Assembly: GCA_009731375.1 (NCBI GenBank)
Contig: BJOX01000053.1
Span: 336,833 to 400,832 of the forward strand
DNA from: Paulinella micropora
Lineage: Eukaryota; Cercozoa; Imbricatea; Euglyphida
Reading direction: 5' to 3'
Length of the DNA stretch: 64,000 bases
A program made the translations under genes and the position numbers. The notes under the pieces were generated by a model. That model did no database searches and had not been told where the DNA came from. It saw nothing but the letters and a program-made list of their open reading frames with translations. Below, in pieces: positions 63,849-64,000 of this stretch. The first letter of the stretch is position 1. The number at the start of each line of letters is the position of its first letter.

Positions 63849-64000
<152 letters not shown>

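Overview
This is eukaryotic nuclear DNA from a microsatellite-saturated protist genome, most likely algal or stramenopile/haptophyte-like. It has GT-AG introns, (GATA)n, (GA)n, (ATGT)n and (TTC)n arrays, and N gaps placed at the arrays. The species cannot be named from sequence alone.

Layout. 1-4015: arrays and a few diverged repeats. 5045-8185: three host reading frames on the minus strand (a MYND-finger protein, an HNH-type protein and an F-box-like exon). 8672-10568: a decayed partial relative of a large DNA transposon/virus, followed by a tRNA-derived SINE. 11597-32544: one complete but inactivated 20.9-kb Polinton/Maverick-type element. 32545-37420: host repeats, arrays and a gap. 37500-57458: one host surface-protein gene on the plus strand. 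57459-64000: a MITE-like element, arrays and a repeat-associated reading frame.

The Polinton-type element has 247-bp terminal inverted repeats and a 7-bp target duplication (GTTCAAA). A second copy of the target repeat at 35833-36090 still shows the uninterrupted site. The element carries protein-primed PolB, a DDE-type integrase, an FtsK/HerA-like packaging ATPase, an adenain-like protease, double-jelly-roll major and minor capsid proteins, a phage-like fibre with a discoidin-like domain and an S74 chaperone, membrane proteins and several small proteins. About two dozen indels and stops break it, and PolB has also lost motif residues.

The most striking signal is in the element's intergenic DNA. 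Nearly every gene of the structural block is bracketed by imperfect palindromes. The one before the ATG reads CGATGTTT...AAATATC and the one at the stop codon reads GATATTT...AAACATCG, in the sense of that gene on either strand. Stem sequences differ from site to site with both arms changing together. A different promoter-like box precedes the small genes upstream of PolB.

The host gene at 37500-57458 resolves into 12 exons with consistent phases (687 codons). It encodes a signal peptide, a Cys-containing head, a Ser/Thr mucin-like stalk, a WGDGS (PKD-like) domain, seven DUF285/BspA-like 25-residue repeats, each on its own 75-nt phase-0 exon, and a Cys-rich tail. Its introns hold arrays and short dispersed elements that share one end and a GATA tail, as expected of 5'-truncated retroposons landing in GATA arrays.
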